Below are positions 1-9,076 of a stretch of DNA of 64,000 bases, piece after piece. The position numbers and the translations under genes were made by a program. Under the pieces are notes generated by a model. That model was not told where the DNA came from. It saw only the letters and a program-made list of their open reading frames with translations, and ran no database searches. Within the stretch, counting starts at the first letter, position 1; each line of letters begins with the position of its first letter. Source of the DNA: Candidatus Hydrogenedentota bacterium. GTDB taxonomy: Bacteria > Hydrogenedentota > Hydrogenedentia > Hydrogenedentales > SLHB01. Location: the NCBI GenBank assembly GCA_020848835.1, contig JADLHJ010000048.1:62001-126000 (forward strand), in the 5' to 3' direction.

Positions 1-1046
1 AGGTAAATACCGCTGCCGGCGTGGTTGTTGTAGTCGCCGTAATCGAGGGTGTGGCGCACGGGCTCGCCGCCGTTGAGTTCGTAGTAATAGACGCCGATAG
101 GATCTTTCGCGCCGTTGTCGTTCCAGCCGTGCGCGCGGAAACGCTTGCCGGTCACGAGTTCGAGTTCGTTGTCGTTGTCGATATCGACGAGCTGAATTTC
201 GTGGAACTGCGAACGCTCCGGCTCGAAATCGTGTTTTTCCCACGACCGCACGCCGTTGACAGCGTCCTTCTGCTCCCACCATTGCAGGCCGTAGTCGTGG
301 CCAATGCCGACGATGATGTCCATCTTGCCGTCTTTGTTCACGTCGTGCGCGAGGATCGGACAGCTCGCCATGCCGAACGCGAAATCTTTGTGCAGTTCCC
401 ACTTGCCGGAATACGGATCCTCTGGCGCTTCGAGCCAGCCGTGGCTGAGGATAATGTCAGGGCGATTGTCGCCATTGAGATCACCGTAGCCGATGCCGTG
501 CCCCGCGCCTTCTTCGAGGATCTGCGTCTCGCGGAATTGTCCCGTGCCTTTTCCATTCGCATCGCGGATCAACTTAAAAATCCACACACCTTTCGTGTTT
601 GGGATGATCTCGACATCGCCATCGTTATCGATGTCGTAGAAGCAGGGCCGCTCGACGTTGCCCGTCTTCTTAATCTCGTGCGTGGTCCATTCGACCGGCT
701 GTCCCTTCGGATTCTCGCGCCACGCCAGCGTCTCGCCAAACCAGCCGCCGGTGATGACATCCATGTAACCGTCACCGTTGACGTCCATCGGGTAGTTTGA
801 GAAATCGTCGTAGTAATCGTCCACGCGCTGGATCGTGCAGACCTTGTGCTTCGTTGTGAACGCGGGCCCTTCCCACCAAAATTCGCCGGAGAAGATGTCG
901 ATGTTCCCGTCGTTGTTCACATCGAACGCCGAGGCCGATTCGTAGATCGACTCCGCGGAAATGCGCGTGCGCTCAAAGGTAAGTTCGGGCGCGCCTTCCT
1001 GCGCGGCCGCCGCGAATATTGCTGCGATTAGTAGTCCATGCACCAT
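1..1046 (-). CDS. Secreted FG-GAP/VCBS repeat protein (C-terminus outside the window)
   Basis: The reading frame opens at an ATG preceded by GGGAGG nine bases upstream and runs off the left edge of the window, so the C-terminus is missing. The N-terminus (MVHGLLIAAIFAAAAQEG) is a short Sec signal peptide. The mature part has repeated calcium-loop motifs of the FG-GAP/VCBS kind, such as FDVNNDGNIDIFSG and MDVNGDGYMDVITGG, which form integrin-like propeller blades. It is probably a periplasmic or surface propeller protein; no enzymatic function can be assigned. It follows the DUF1080 gene on the same strand, but a palindromic repeat separates them. Confidence 0.85.
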   Translation of the reverse strand, partial: MVHGLLIAAIFAAAAQEGAPELTFERTRISAESIYESASAFDVNNDGNIDIFSGEFWWEGPAFTTKHKVCTIQRVDDYYDDFSNYPMDVNGDGYMDVITGGWFGETLAWRENPKGQPVEWTTHEIKKTGNVERPCFYDIDNDGDVEIIPNTKGVWIFKLIRDANGKGTGQFRETQILEEGAGHGIGYGDLNGDNRPDIILSHGWLEAPEDPYSGKWELHKDFAFGMASCPILAHDVNKDGKMDIIVGIGHDYGLQWWEQKDAVNGVRSWEKHDFEPERSQFHEIQLVDIDNDNELELVTGKRFRAHGWNDNGAKDPIGVYYYELNGGEPVRHTLDYGDYNNHAGSGIY

Positions 1047-1097
1047 GACCCAATACCTCCCGGGATTATTCAGTAAGTCTACTCTATTTTCATCAGA

Positions 1098-1200
1098 CTA
1101 TTTGGAGTGCGGCGGCGGGCAGACGCCGCTTTGGCTGTCTATCGCAAAGGCAGCCAAAGCGGTGTCTACGCTAGCCGCTCCGCCACAGCACTCCATATAG
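1098..1200. repeat. Dispersed palindromic repeat, family A copy 1
   Basis: This is a nested inverted repeat. The ends read CTATTTGGAGTGC and, on the other strand, CTATATGGAGTGC. An inner pair reads AGACGCCGCTTTGGCT against AGACACCGCTTTGGCT. Related copies lie at 31834-31938 (full) and 58664-58714 (half). Confidence 0.85.
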
Positions 1201-1226
1201 GTGGCTTGCGTAAGCGCAGGCCCAAT

Positions 1227-2618
1227 TTACCGTAACGAAAGCGCGGCAACTTCGTCATTACTCAAAGCGCGCGACCACAGCGCCGCGTCTTCCAATTCGC
1301 CGTGAAACTGCCGAACCACATTCCCATTGTCCGTCTCCGCAGCGATCAACAGCGGTTCGTCGTTCTTAATGAGCACGCCCGACAATGGTTTCGACGCCAT
1401 CACTTCGCCGTCGCACAGGATCTCAATCGTCTTTCCATCGTAGCGGCCGACGAGATCGTGCCACGCGGTCGCATCGATCTTCGACACGGGAAAGCTCACC
1501 ATCTCGAAGCCTTTGTCCGTGCGCAGTTCAAACCCAATATCGCCGGCGCCATCGCTGTCGAGATCAGCACTGAACAGATTGAAGTGCACGCGATCGTGTC
1601 CGCCGCGCTTGGCGAAGAGGCCACCGTTCCATTCACCTTTCGGATCGCGCGCGCGCAGGTACACCGTCATTGCGTTACCTTCTGCATGCAACTCTTTGCC
1701 CGCATCGAAATATGCGCCATCGAGCACCACGCACTTCGCGTATGGCCGCGCGCCAGTGCCGGCCGAATTCACATTGAGTTGCAGCTTGTAAAATTGCGGT
1801 TCGCTGATAAGGCGATGTGCAGCGCCGCGTCCCGCACTGTCCAACTGCCACGACGCCAGTGCTGTCTCTAAAATTTTTGGCTTGTCCCCCGCGATGGGAA
1901 AATTATCGCGGAGCGATGAAATTTTTACGGTATCCAAAATCTTCAGCCGGATGTTGCGAAACTGCACTTCCGTTTCCGGTCCGCTATGCAGTTGCAGCGC
2001 GAGGATGCCCTGCGGCTCCGCTCGGCGCGGATCGTTGTCTTCGATTTCCGCGGCCAATCTTCCATTCACGCGCAGACTGATCTTGTTCCCCACGCACACG
2101 AGGTGATACTCGTGCCATTCCTCCAGCTTGAACCACGGATCCCCCGCGCCTTCCGCGAGCGGCTCGGTGGTCTTATTGCCATCTTTATCAAAGGTCGCGC
2201 GCTCGCCGCGCAGCGCAAGATCATGTCGTCCATACTCGTCGTACAATCGCACGAGCCACGGCGTTTGAAGGTTGTTGTCCATTTGATAGCCGCAGACATC
2301 GTTGTCCGGCAATTGACGGCTGCGAAATTGAAAACCGCCGTTGATCGCGCCGTTGCCGTTCATGCGGACTTCGACCTTGAGTTCGAAGTCTCCGAGTTCA
2401 CCCGCGTCGTAGACGAGGTACTGGTTCACCGTGCAGGGATGCTCTTTTGTGATGCGCGCTGTGATGGCGCCGTCTTCGACGGACCAGTACGATGCATCAC
2501 CCGGGCGCCAACCATTTAATGAGGTGCCGTCGAAAATGGAGATGAAGCCTGGTTCATCTGCGCAGGCGCACATCGCAGCTATGGCGAAGATTGACGTCGT
2601 AAGTCGCAAGTATCTCAT
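1227..2618 (-). CDS. DUF1080 (3-keto-disaccharide hydrolase-like) plus LamG-type protein
   Basis: The protein has an N-terminal DUF1080 domain (FISIFDGTSLNGWRPGD, then GGFQFRSRQLPDNDVCGYQMDNN), a family associated with 3-keto-glycoside or disaccharide hydrolysis and sugar binding. The C-terminal third is a concanavalin/LamG-like jelly roll ending ALWSRALSNDEVAALSLR. I start at the ATG at 2618 (MRYLRLTTSIFAIAAM...), which encodes a signal peptide and has AGGGA just upstream. The in-frame codons further upstream have no ribosome site and fall in low-complexity sequence. It is probably exported to the periplasm. It follows the DUF5009 gene, in keeping with a carbohydrate-related unit. Confidence 0.85.
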   Translation of the reverse strand: MRYLRLTTSIFAIAAMCACADEPGFISIFDGTSLNGWRPGDASYWSVEDGAITARITKEHPCTVNQYLVYDAGELGDFELKVEVRMNGNGAINGGFQFRSRQLPDNDVCGYQMDNNLQTPWLVRLYDEYGRHDLALRGERATFDKDGNKTTEPLAEGAGDPWFKLEEWHEYHLVCVGNKISLRVNGRLAAEIEDNDPRRAEPQGILALQLHSGPETEVQFRNIRLKILDTVKISSLRDNFPIAGDKPKILETALASWQLDSAGRGAAHRLISEPQFYKLQLNVNSAGTGARPYAKCVVLDGAYFDAGKELHAEGNAMTVYLRARDPKGEWNGGLFAKRGGHDRVHFNLFSADLDSDGAGDIGFELRTDKGFEMVSFPVSKIDATAWHDLVGRYDGKTIEILCDGEVMASKPLSGVLIKNDEPLLIAAETDNGNVVRQFHGELEDAALWSRALSNDEVAALSLR

Positions 2619-2684
2619 TCTGTCCCTGCTTTTCTTGCTCATCATCGTACTCGATACTCGAGCTTCGATCCGCGAACCGCGATT

Positions 2685-2719
2685 ACGAATGACGAGCACG
2701 AAGCACGAGCACGACTTGA
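2685..2719. repeat. Degenerate GAGCAC hexamer repeat
   Basis: Tandem ACGAGCACGA-type units lie next to a CGATTACGAAT motif. On the opposite strand this reads TCGTGCTCGTGC..., the same unit as at 13004-13038. It lies between the DUF1080 and DUF5009 genes. Confidence 0.6.
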
Positions 2720-2735
2720 AAATAAAACTGAATGG

Positions 2736-3983
2736 CTATATCCGCAGAAACAATCTGCGGCGGTACATCCAGAACAGCACCAGCCACCAGACAATCATCA
2801 CCGCGAGACCGAGGAAGAACGGTTCGCGCGCATCACCCGCGAATTTGAAAAAGTCTTGGCCCAGATTAGTTTTTAAAACGTCCATCGTGAATCCGCGCAT
2901 AGTCTCCACAATGACGTATGCGGCAATTGAGTTCATGCCGATTACGCGCAGCGCGAAGGTCCAGCCTTGCACTTTCCACATGTCGATCACCGCGTAGCAG
3001 AATGCGAGCAATAGAAAACACCAGCCGCCGCTAAACAATACCCAGCTTGGTGTCCAGATTTTTTTCACGACGGGGCAAATGCCGGTGATATGAAAGAGCG
3101 TACCCAGCGCCAGTCCCGCGATGCCGGCTGCCAATAGCCACACGGTTTTATATTGCGCACTGCGCTCGCTTTTCAGCACGACGCCCGCGATCAGCCCGAG
3201 GAGCATCGTCGCGAGGGTGGGGATGAAACTCAGCGTCGAATAGCCGCCGCCGTTATGAGTGAAGGGTTTCTCCCGCGGAAATAGATTCAGGAACCACGTA
3301 TCGAACGCCCACGCGGGGTTTGTGTTCTTATTCCAATGCCCCGCGAAGCCGTGCAGGTTTTCCGGCCAGTTGCGCGGATCGCCGATCGAAGCCCAATCGA
3401 AGTTCGACCCCGGCAAGGGATAGAGCGCAAAGAAGGCCCAGTAGCAAACGAGTATTGCAACAAACGCAATCCACTGCGCGCGAAGCGACGTGAACCCGAG
3501 CAAGAAGAGAAATCCGTAACCGAGACCGATCTGCGAGAGCGTGTCTTCAAAGGTCCAGTAAGTCTGTTCGCGCCCTATCGATCGCAGAAACACGCCGAGT
3601 AGCACAAGAATCAATGCGCGGCGGAATGCATGCGCGGTCATTGTCAACCGCGATTCGCCTTTCGCCGCGCGCGCCATGATCGAAAAGGGCAGCGCGACGC
3701 CTACGATGAACGAGAATGAAGGTTGGATCAGATCATGCAAGTGACATCCGACCCATTGCACGTGACTTTGTTGTGTCGCGAGGAAAGCCCAGAACCCGCT
3801 ACCGGGCAGCGCGTCCGAAACGGCATGAAAGCGAAAGACCTCCGCCATCAACAGAAACATCACGAAACCGCGGTACACATCGAGCGACAGCAATCTCGGC
3901 GGCAGACCACGATCCTTCACGGTCGTCGTTGCGGATAACTTCTCCGCTGCCGCATCCTGCGTGAGCACTAGCGATTCTGACAC
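2736..3983 (-). CDS. DUF5009 / heparan-alpha-glucosaminide N-acetyltransferase-like membrane protein
   Basis: This is a polytopic membrane protein of about ten helices. It opens with the family signature LLSLDVYRGFVMFLLMAE and a histidine-containing loop (QWVGCHLHDLIQPSFSFIVG). Both are characteristic of the HGSNAT/DUF5009 branch of acyltransferases, which move acetyl groups from acetyl-CoA to amino sugars across the membrane. The GTG start has a GGGGGG tract four bases upstream. It begins 38 bp after the stop of the Gfo/Idh/MocA gene, so the two are probably co-transcribed. The substrate is not known; amino-sugar acetylation is inferred from the family. Confidence 0.85.
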   Translation of the reverse strand: MSESLVLTQDAAAEKLSATTTVKDRGLPPRLLSLDVYRGFVMFLLMAEVFRFHAVSDALPGSGFWAFLATQQSHVQWVGCHLHDLIQPSFSFIVGVALPFSIMARAAKGESRLTMTAHAFRRALILVLLGVFLRSIGREQTYWTFEDTLSQIGLGYGFLFLLGFTSLRAQWIAFVAILVCYWAFFALYPLPGSNFDWASIGDPRNWPENLHGFAGHWNKNTNPAWAFDTWFLNLFPREKPFTHNGGGYSTLSFIPTLATMLLGLIAGVVLKSERSAQYKTVWLLAAGIAGLALGTLFHITGICPVVKKIWTPSWVLFSGGWCFLLLAFCYAVIDMWKVQGWTFALRVIGMNSIAAYVIVETMRGFTMDVLKTNLGQDFFKFAGDAREPFFLGLAVMIVWWLVLFWMYRRRLFLRI

Positions 3984-4021
3984 TCGCCCCCCAATGCGCG
4001 TCCCAAGCGCGCGTGTCTACA

Positions 4022-5341
4022 TCACCCCAAGGTCCAACCCGCGCGATATGGCGGATCCACAAAGCGATTCGCGTCTGGCAGGTTCTTCACCGTTTTCGTC
4101 GCGGTGTCCCATTCTATCGGTTGGCCCGCGCGCATCGCGACGTTGCCCAGCAGCACGACTTCGGTGAACGGCGCGGCATAATCAAAATTCGAGAGCGACG
4201 GCTTTTCGCCCTTGCATGCCGCGATCCAGGAGCGATGGTGGTTCGTGCCTTCCATCTCCACCTTCTTTGCGTCCCATTCTGCTTGCAGCTCCGGCGACAA
4301 AAATCGCGGGCCGTTGCCATAGGTGCCGATGGTGATCGTTCCTTTTTCGCCGATGAACAGCGAGCCGCCGTCGTTGTCGCCCAACTTAAAACTTTCGGCG
4401 AGGCCTACGGGTCGCGACGGCAACTTCCCGCCGTCGAACCACGTCAGCTTCACGGGGGGCATCTCGCCACGCGCGGGAAACTCAAAATTGATGATCGACC
4501 ACTTCGGCCCGCTGTCGTTGTTGATGCCGGAAGTTTCCGCGCTCAGCTTCGTGGGTGCGCCGAGTTTCAGGCTCGTGTACGACGCATCGAGAATGTGGCA
4601 GCCCATATCGCCCATCGCGCAGCAACCGAAATCCCACCAGCCGCGCCACTTGTGGGGAAGATACGCGGGGTTATACGGGCGCTCAAGCGCGGAGCCAAGC
4701 CACACGTCCCAGTTCAGCGACGGCGGTACCGGCGGCGTGTCGGTGGGGCGTTCCTGTCCCTGCGGCCACGACGGACGGTTCGTCCAACATTGAACTTCGC
4801 TGACCTTTCCAATGATCCCCGAGTCGATCATCTTGCACAGCGTCCACACGCCTGCCCACGAATGGCCCTGATTGCCCATCTGCGTGGCGACTTTGTATTG
4901 CCGCGCGGTGGCTGCGAGCTTATGCACTTCCGCGATGCTGTGCGCCATCGGCTTTTCCACGTAGACGTGCTTGCCGAGCTGCATCGCGGCGGTGGCCACG
5001 AACGCATGCATGTGATCGGGAATCGCGATGACGACCGCGTCAATGTCCTTTTGCTTCTCCAACATCACGCGATAGTCGTTGTACTTCGGCGTATTCGGAA
5101 AGTTGTTGAACGATGTTGCCGCGCGTTCGGAGTCCACGTCGCACAGCGCGACGATATTCTCGTGCATCACCGCGCGCAGATCGGTTTGTCCCTGGCCACC
5201 CACACCGACGCAGGCGATATTCAGTTTATCGTTTGCGGAAACTTTCGCGGGCTTCGTGGCAGATTGCGTGCCGCCCGTCGCGCAGCCGGCGAGCGTTGCC
5301 GCGGAAATGCCCAGCATGGAACGGCGCGTAATCTTATTCAT
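4022..5341 (-). CDS. Gfo/Idh/MocA family oxidoreductase, Tat-exported lipoprotein-like
   Basis: The N-terminus has a twin-arginine signal (TRRSMLG, residues 5-11) followed by a lipobox ending in Cys20 (TLAGC). A Rossmann NAD(P)-binding motif follows at about residues 40-52 (LNIACVGVGGQGQ), then the family EKP motif at 129-131 (HVYVEKPMAHS). The C-terminal half is the usual Gfo/Idh/MocA substrate domain. Members oxidise or reduce sugars and inositols. Tat export fits folding around the cofactor before secretion. The ATG has AGGAGG eight bases upstream. It lies 17 bp downstream of an FG-GAP gene and 38 bp upstream of the DUF5009 gene. Confidence 0.93.
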   Translation of the reverse strand: MNKITRRSMLGISAATLAGCATGGTQSATKPAKVSANDKLNIACVGVGGQGQTDLRAVMHENIVALCDVDSERAATSFNNFPNTPKYNDYRVMLEKQKDIDAVVIAIPDHMHAFVATAAMQLGKHVYVEKPMAHSIAEVHKLAATARQYKVATQMGNQGHSWAGVWTLCKMIDSGIIGKVSEVQCWTNRPSWPQGQERPTDTPPVPPSLNWDVWLGSALERPYNPAYLPHKWRGWWDFGCCAMGDMGCHILDASYTSLKLGAPTKLSAETSGINNDSGPKWSIINFEFPARGEMPPVKLTWFDGGKLPSRPVGLAESFKLGDNDGGSLFIGEKGTITIGTYGNGPRFLSPELQAEWDAKKVEMEGTNHHRSWIAACKGEKPSLSNFDYAAPFTEVVLLGNVAMRAGQPIEWDTATKTVKNLPDANRFVDPPYRAGWTLG

Positions 5342-5358
5342 GAGTTTTGCCTCCTAAT

Positions 5359-6729
5359 TCACTTCGTATACAGCGCATACACATAGTGATCGCTGCGCAA
5401 CACGATGCTCGTCTTTCCATTTCCTGCAATATCCGCGGTCAATTCAATATCAGTGATGTTTTCTTTGAAGGTGTACTTCTCATCCGGTATCGCGGAGAAG
5501 TCGTCGGTGTAATACCAGATGCCATATTCATTTTCTTCGGTGCACATCGCCAGATCCGTTTTCTTGTCGCCGTTAAAATCCGCGAACACCGGATTGCGCA
5601 AAGGCGACGGCCCTTCGAGGAACCACGTCACCGGAATGCGAAACATCAGCGTGCTCTCCGCCTCCGGTTCGAAGCGGCCTTTGCTCGGCGAATACATGTG
5701 CGCGGCAAGCGTGATTGGCCAGTTGCGCCCCACGACCGCACGGAGCAACGCATCCACGGAAATACCCGGTGTCGGCGCGCTCCATAATAGCAAGTCCTTG
5801 TAACCATCGCCGTTGAAATCGGGGAAGTCACTGGCCGATGTCACCAGCGCGCCGGGGTAACGCCGCGCGGGCCCAGGCGACGGAATCGTTTCTGGAAATC
5901 CTTCTTTGTCCATCTGCACATCACAGGTCCGAACCATGGTCATCAGCGATTCATCGACGGCGCAATACGCGCGCGTGACCAGGCCTTGCTTGTTGTATAC
6001 GGTGAACCACGGCCAATTGTTCGGTTCTTCCGCGGCCGCGTTGCGTAATTCAAGCGAGGATCGATACGACGATTCTGCGTAGTAATAGAGCGGGCCTTTT
6101 GCCGGCGGCAGATCGCGCGGCAGCGGCTGGAAATCCACGAAGCCCGAATAACCGATTTCCAGCGTCGATGGGTCGCCGCCGTATTCTGGCGCGCTGGCGT
6201 GGGAGAATGATTCCGCACCGGCATGCGGCGCTTCGGACACGATCGAACCGTCTATGCGGCGATACTGAATCGCGGTAAGCGTTGGAATCGCGATGGTCGC
6301 AATGCCTCCGCGTTCAACGACAAGCACGCGTGGCACCGGTCCGTCCGCAGTTGTAGACCAAATCGAGTCCGCATCGAACAGTTTTACGGGTTCGGGCGCA
6401 TCGCCCTGCAACGCTATGGGCAACCGGACGATTGACTTGCCTTGCACGGCAACAATCTCATACGCGCCATCCCCATCGATATCGACGATGTCGAATACCG
6501 AAACGCCCGCGGGAAAAGTCGTCTGCCGCAGTTCGCCGTTGTGCGAGTGCGCGGACATCACATTGCCTTCGAGCACGAATAGATCCGCGACGTTGTCCTT
6601 GTCGGCGTTGGCGAAGAACACCAACGCAGGCGAGGGGCCGCGTTGCGCAGCGTCAGCGTTCAACGGAATGCTGTGCAGTTCGAAGAAGGCAGACGTAACC
6701 GCGCACACAATCAGGGCCGTGTAGCTCAT
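5359..6729 (-). CDS. Secreted FG-GAP/VCBS repeat protein
   Basis: A signal peptide-like N-terminus is followed by repeated DxDGDG-type loops (ADKDNVADLFVLEGN, VDIDGDGAYEIVAVQG, DFNGDGYKDLLLWS, DFNGDKKTDLAMCTEEN), giving a predicted integrin-alpha-like propeller. Its start codon overlaps the stop of the preceding gene by four bases (ATGA), so it is translationally coupled to a second FG-GAP protein and, through that, to an ABC exporter. The function is unknown. Confidence 0.85.
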   Translation of the reverse strand: MSYTALIVCAVTSAFFELHSIPLNADAAQRGPSPALVFFANADKDNVADLFVLEGNVMSAHSHNGELRQTTFPAGVSVFDIVDIDGDGAYEIVAVQGKSIVRLPIALQGDAPEPVKLFDADSIWSTTADGPVPRVLVVERGGIATIAIPTLTAIQYRRIDGSIVSEAPHAGAESFSHASAPEYGGDPSTLEIGYSGFVDFQPLPRDLPPAKGPLYYYAESSYRSSLELRNAAAEEPNNWPWFTVYNKQGLVTRAYCAVDESLMTMVRTCDVQMDKEGFPETIPSPGPARRYPGALVTSASDFPDFNGDGYKDLLLWSAPTPGISVDALLRAVVGRNWPITLAAHMYSPSKGRFEPEAESTLMFRIPVTWFLEGPSPLRNPVFADFNGDKKTDLAMCTEENEYGIWYYTDDFSAIPDEKYTFKENITDIELTADIAGNGKTSIVLRSDHYVYALYTK

Positions 6730-8288
6730 CGTGCCGTCTCCCGCGACAAATACAGGGTCGCACCGGCAGGTTCGCCTTCTTCTGCGCCACGGCTTGTTAA
6801 TATGTCCGCGCGTCCATCTTCATCGACGTCAATAACGTGAAAGATGCCCGTCGGCGCGATGGGCAGCGATGCGATGTGGTTGTTCGTGATCGTGGTCTCG
6901 CCGCCGCGATACACGGAAACCAAATCTGGATGATCATGAATAACAGCGTCGCTTTGTCCATCGCCATCCACGTCCCCGCGTAGCTGAAGGAACCCGCCTT
7001 CAAGAAAACGCAAAAACATCTCGCTCAGTTTCGCGGGCGGTTTGTCGAGCGTGACCGTGAAGCGCCGCCGAATGGAAGGTTTCGCTGGGAACCCGCCGTT
7101 TAAATCCTGCAAGCGCACTTCCACATCCAGATCAACTTCGCGGCGCGTGAAGCCGCGCACGAGCGTTTCCTTCAAGCCGCCTTCCACGAGTTGCTTGGAT
7201 TCGGTCACCAAATCGAGTCGGCCGTCGCGGTTGTAATCGGCGAGCACATTGCGCGGGGACGCGCCTGTGCATTGCGCGGTGTGGACGGATTTACCTCCGT
7301 CAGTGGAGACCGCCACTTCGTAAACGGCGACGGGATACGGCGAGGATGTCGAGCCCACGTAGCGCACGCGACAGAAATCCATCGTGTCGTCATCATTCAG
7401 CCGGACGTAGCTCCAGGCGGAAGACAATTCCTCGCTTTCGATCACAGACGCGGGCGATTCGGAGAGCCCAAGCGAGCCATCCTCCTTGATGTCATGTCGT
7501 ACTTCTTTGAATACCATGGACCACATGACCGCCGGTCCACTTGCGCTGATCTCTCCTTTGCCGTCCGTGCGACGATCGCGGTCCAGCGGGCGCCAAACGG
7601 AACCGCGTGATTCCTGGGTGAACACGCGAAGTGTCGAATCTTCGATTTCAAATCGCGCCTGGCTGCCCAACTCCGGCACTTCAACCGCGCGTTCGCTGGA
7701 GGGCCATATCGTTTGTGCCGAAAACATCGGCTGCATGCGCGGCAACACCGGCCATAGCGCCTTTTCCTCGTAGAACAAATTTCCTTTCGCGTACACCCGC
7801 AAACCATCGGAAGAGATAAGAAGTATCTCCGGTTTCATGTCGCCGTCAACGTCATAGAGGAAGCGCGAGAATTGAAGCTGCTGCTTATTATTCAGAGCTT
7901 CAACCGCGGCGGTAGTATGTTTCGGCGGGTTGGTCCATGCTATCGGCTGGCTCAACGTGCGTTGCCAATCGTTTTGCGCCCAGCGCAAGACCTCGATGCG
8001 GTCTTTCAGCAGCACATAGATTTCGCTGCCCCACACGTCCGCGCGCGGATACTCGCCGAGATTGGGGAACGGCGTTTGTTGCGTCTTTGGAAACTGCCCA
8101 TCGCGCTGAAACGCCACGCCCTTCGCCGTAAGTATGTCCTTTGCGCCGTCTCCATCGATATCCGCGCAGCGCCATGTCCTGGCGCGCTTGTTGTCGAGGC
8201 TTTCGCGGTCCCGCACAGCCAAACCATCGATCGGCTGCTCGACAAACGCGACGCCCCCGAGCAGGAGTAATGGAAAGAGCGCGATCAT
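6726..8288 (-). CDS. Secreted FG-GAP/VCBS repeat protein
   Basis: I place the start at 8288 (MIALFPLLLLGGVAFVEQ), which gives a clean signal peptide and a four-base ATGA overlap with the ABC permease stop. The longer frame upstream has no signal and overlaps the permease extensively. FG-GAP loops occur at the N-terminus (ADIDGDGAKDILTAKG), in the middle (DVDGDMKPEILLISSDG, ADYNRDGRLDLVTES) and at the C-terminus (RGDVDGDGQSDAVIHD, DVDEDGRADILTS). It is predicted to be an extracytoplasmic propeller protein. It ends in a four-base overlap with the next FG-GAP gene. Confidence 0.85.
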   Translation of the reverse strand: MIALFPLLLLGGVAFVEQPIDGLAVRDRESLDNKRARTWRCADIDGDGAKDILTAKGVAFQRDGQFPKTQQTPFPNLGEYPRADVWGSEIYVLLKDRIEVLRWAQNDWQRTLSQPIAWTNPPKHTTAAVEALNNKQQLQFSRFLYDVDGDMKPEILLISSDGLRVYAKGNLFYEEKALWPVLPRMQPMFSAQTIWPSSERAVEVPELGSQARFEIEDSTLRVFTQESRGSVWRPLDRDRRTDGKGEISASGPAVMWSMVFKEVRHDIKEDGSLGLSESPASVIESEELSSAWSYVRLNDDDTMDFCRVRYVGSTSSPYPVAVYEVAVSTDGGKSVHTAQCTGASPRNVLADYNRDGRLDLVTESKQLVEGGLKETLVRGFTRREVDLDVEVRLQDLNGGFPAKPSIRRRFTVTLDKPPAKLSEMFLRFLEGGFLQLRGDVDGDGQSDAVIHDHPDLVSVYRGGETTITNNHIASLPIAPTGIFHVIDVDEDGRADILTSRGAEEGEPAGATLYLSRETAR

Positions 8289-9076
8289 CCGTGGAAGTTG
8301 CGGCGATGGATGGTGACAATTGCCGCGATGGAAAAGATTGTTGCGGCAACCAACGATGTGCCGAGACACCAATACACCTTATCGCCCCATTCCAACGTAA
8401 GCCCATCGGCCTGCGCGCGAAAAATCTCCCAAGGCGTATCTACATACGTCGCGAACAGCATCGGTGAAATGCCGAGCGGATATTTCACTGCGTCGAGCAA
8501 GAGCCAAATTCCAATGGATGTGATAACAGACGCCGCATTACTTTTCATGAACGAGGAGATCATCACCGCGTACGACACAAAAGCAAACTGCGGCGCAAGG
8601 TGCAGCGCAAAGCCGAGCAGATAGGCGCGCAGCATCGCCCCGCTGGTAAACAACATCTCGCCGCCAAACTCGACGCCGGACGCCGAACCGAAAGCAAAAG
8701 CGATCGCCCATGCGGTGATCGCGACCAGCAGGCTTACCGTAATCGCATACGTAAATCCGATCAGCAATTTCGCGATGACAAATTCATGTCGCAGGATTGG
8801 TCGCGTAAACACGAGGCGGATACTGCCGGTGCCCGTCTCGCCCGAGATGAGGCTTGCACAGAAACTCAGCACGAGAAACAGGCCCAGCACGTTCAACGCC
8901 GTAGGCGTCGCAAATGCAATGAAGCGGTAGGCGTTTTCGCCATCCCCGCGCAATGGATGTAACAAAGGCGTCATCAATACAAGCAAAATCGCGAGGATTG
9001 GCCCGACATAGGACAACTTCGATCGAAACGCCTTGATCAATTCGATCTGGTACGCGGTGGCGATGCGGCCAATCAT
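8285..9076 (-). CDS. ABC-2 type transporter permease
   Basis: The protein is 263 residues with about six membrane helices, a short cytoplasmic N-terminus (IELIKAFRSKLSYVGPIL) and the ABC-2 layout. A segment after helix two reads SLISGETGTGSIRLVFTRPILRHEFVIAKLL, which is the coupling-helix region of NosY/DrrB-like permeases. It overlaps the ATPase gene by four bases upstream and the FG-GAP gene by four bases downstream. Together with the ATPase it should form a small export system; the cargo is not known. Confidence 0.9.
   Translation of the reverse strand: MIGRIATAYQIELIKAFRSKLSYVGPILAILLVLMTPLLHPLRGDGENAYRFIAFATPTALNVLGLFLVLSFCASLISGETGTGSIRLVFTRPILRHEFVIAKLLIGFTYAITVSLLVAITAWAIAFAFGSASGVEFGGEMLFTSGAMLRAYLLGFALHLAPQFAFVSYAVMISSFMKSNAASVITSIGIWLLLDAVKYPLGISPMLFATYVDTPWEIFRAQADGLTLEWGDKVYWCLGTSLVAATIFSIAAIVTIHRRNFHG

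Noticed and set aside
4013..5386. 457-codon plus-strand open frame
   Set aside because: It is the shadow of the minus-strand Gfo/Idh/MocA gene, which has the signal, cofactor and EKP motifs. The plus-strand translation is Arg-rich and has no family features.
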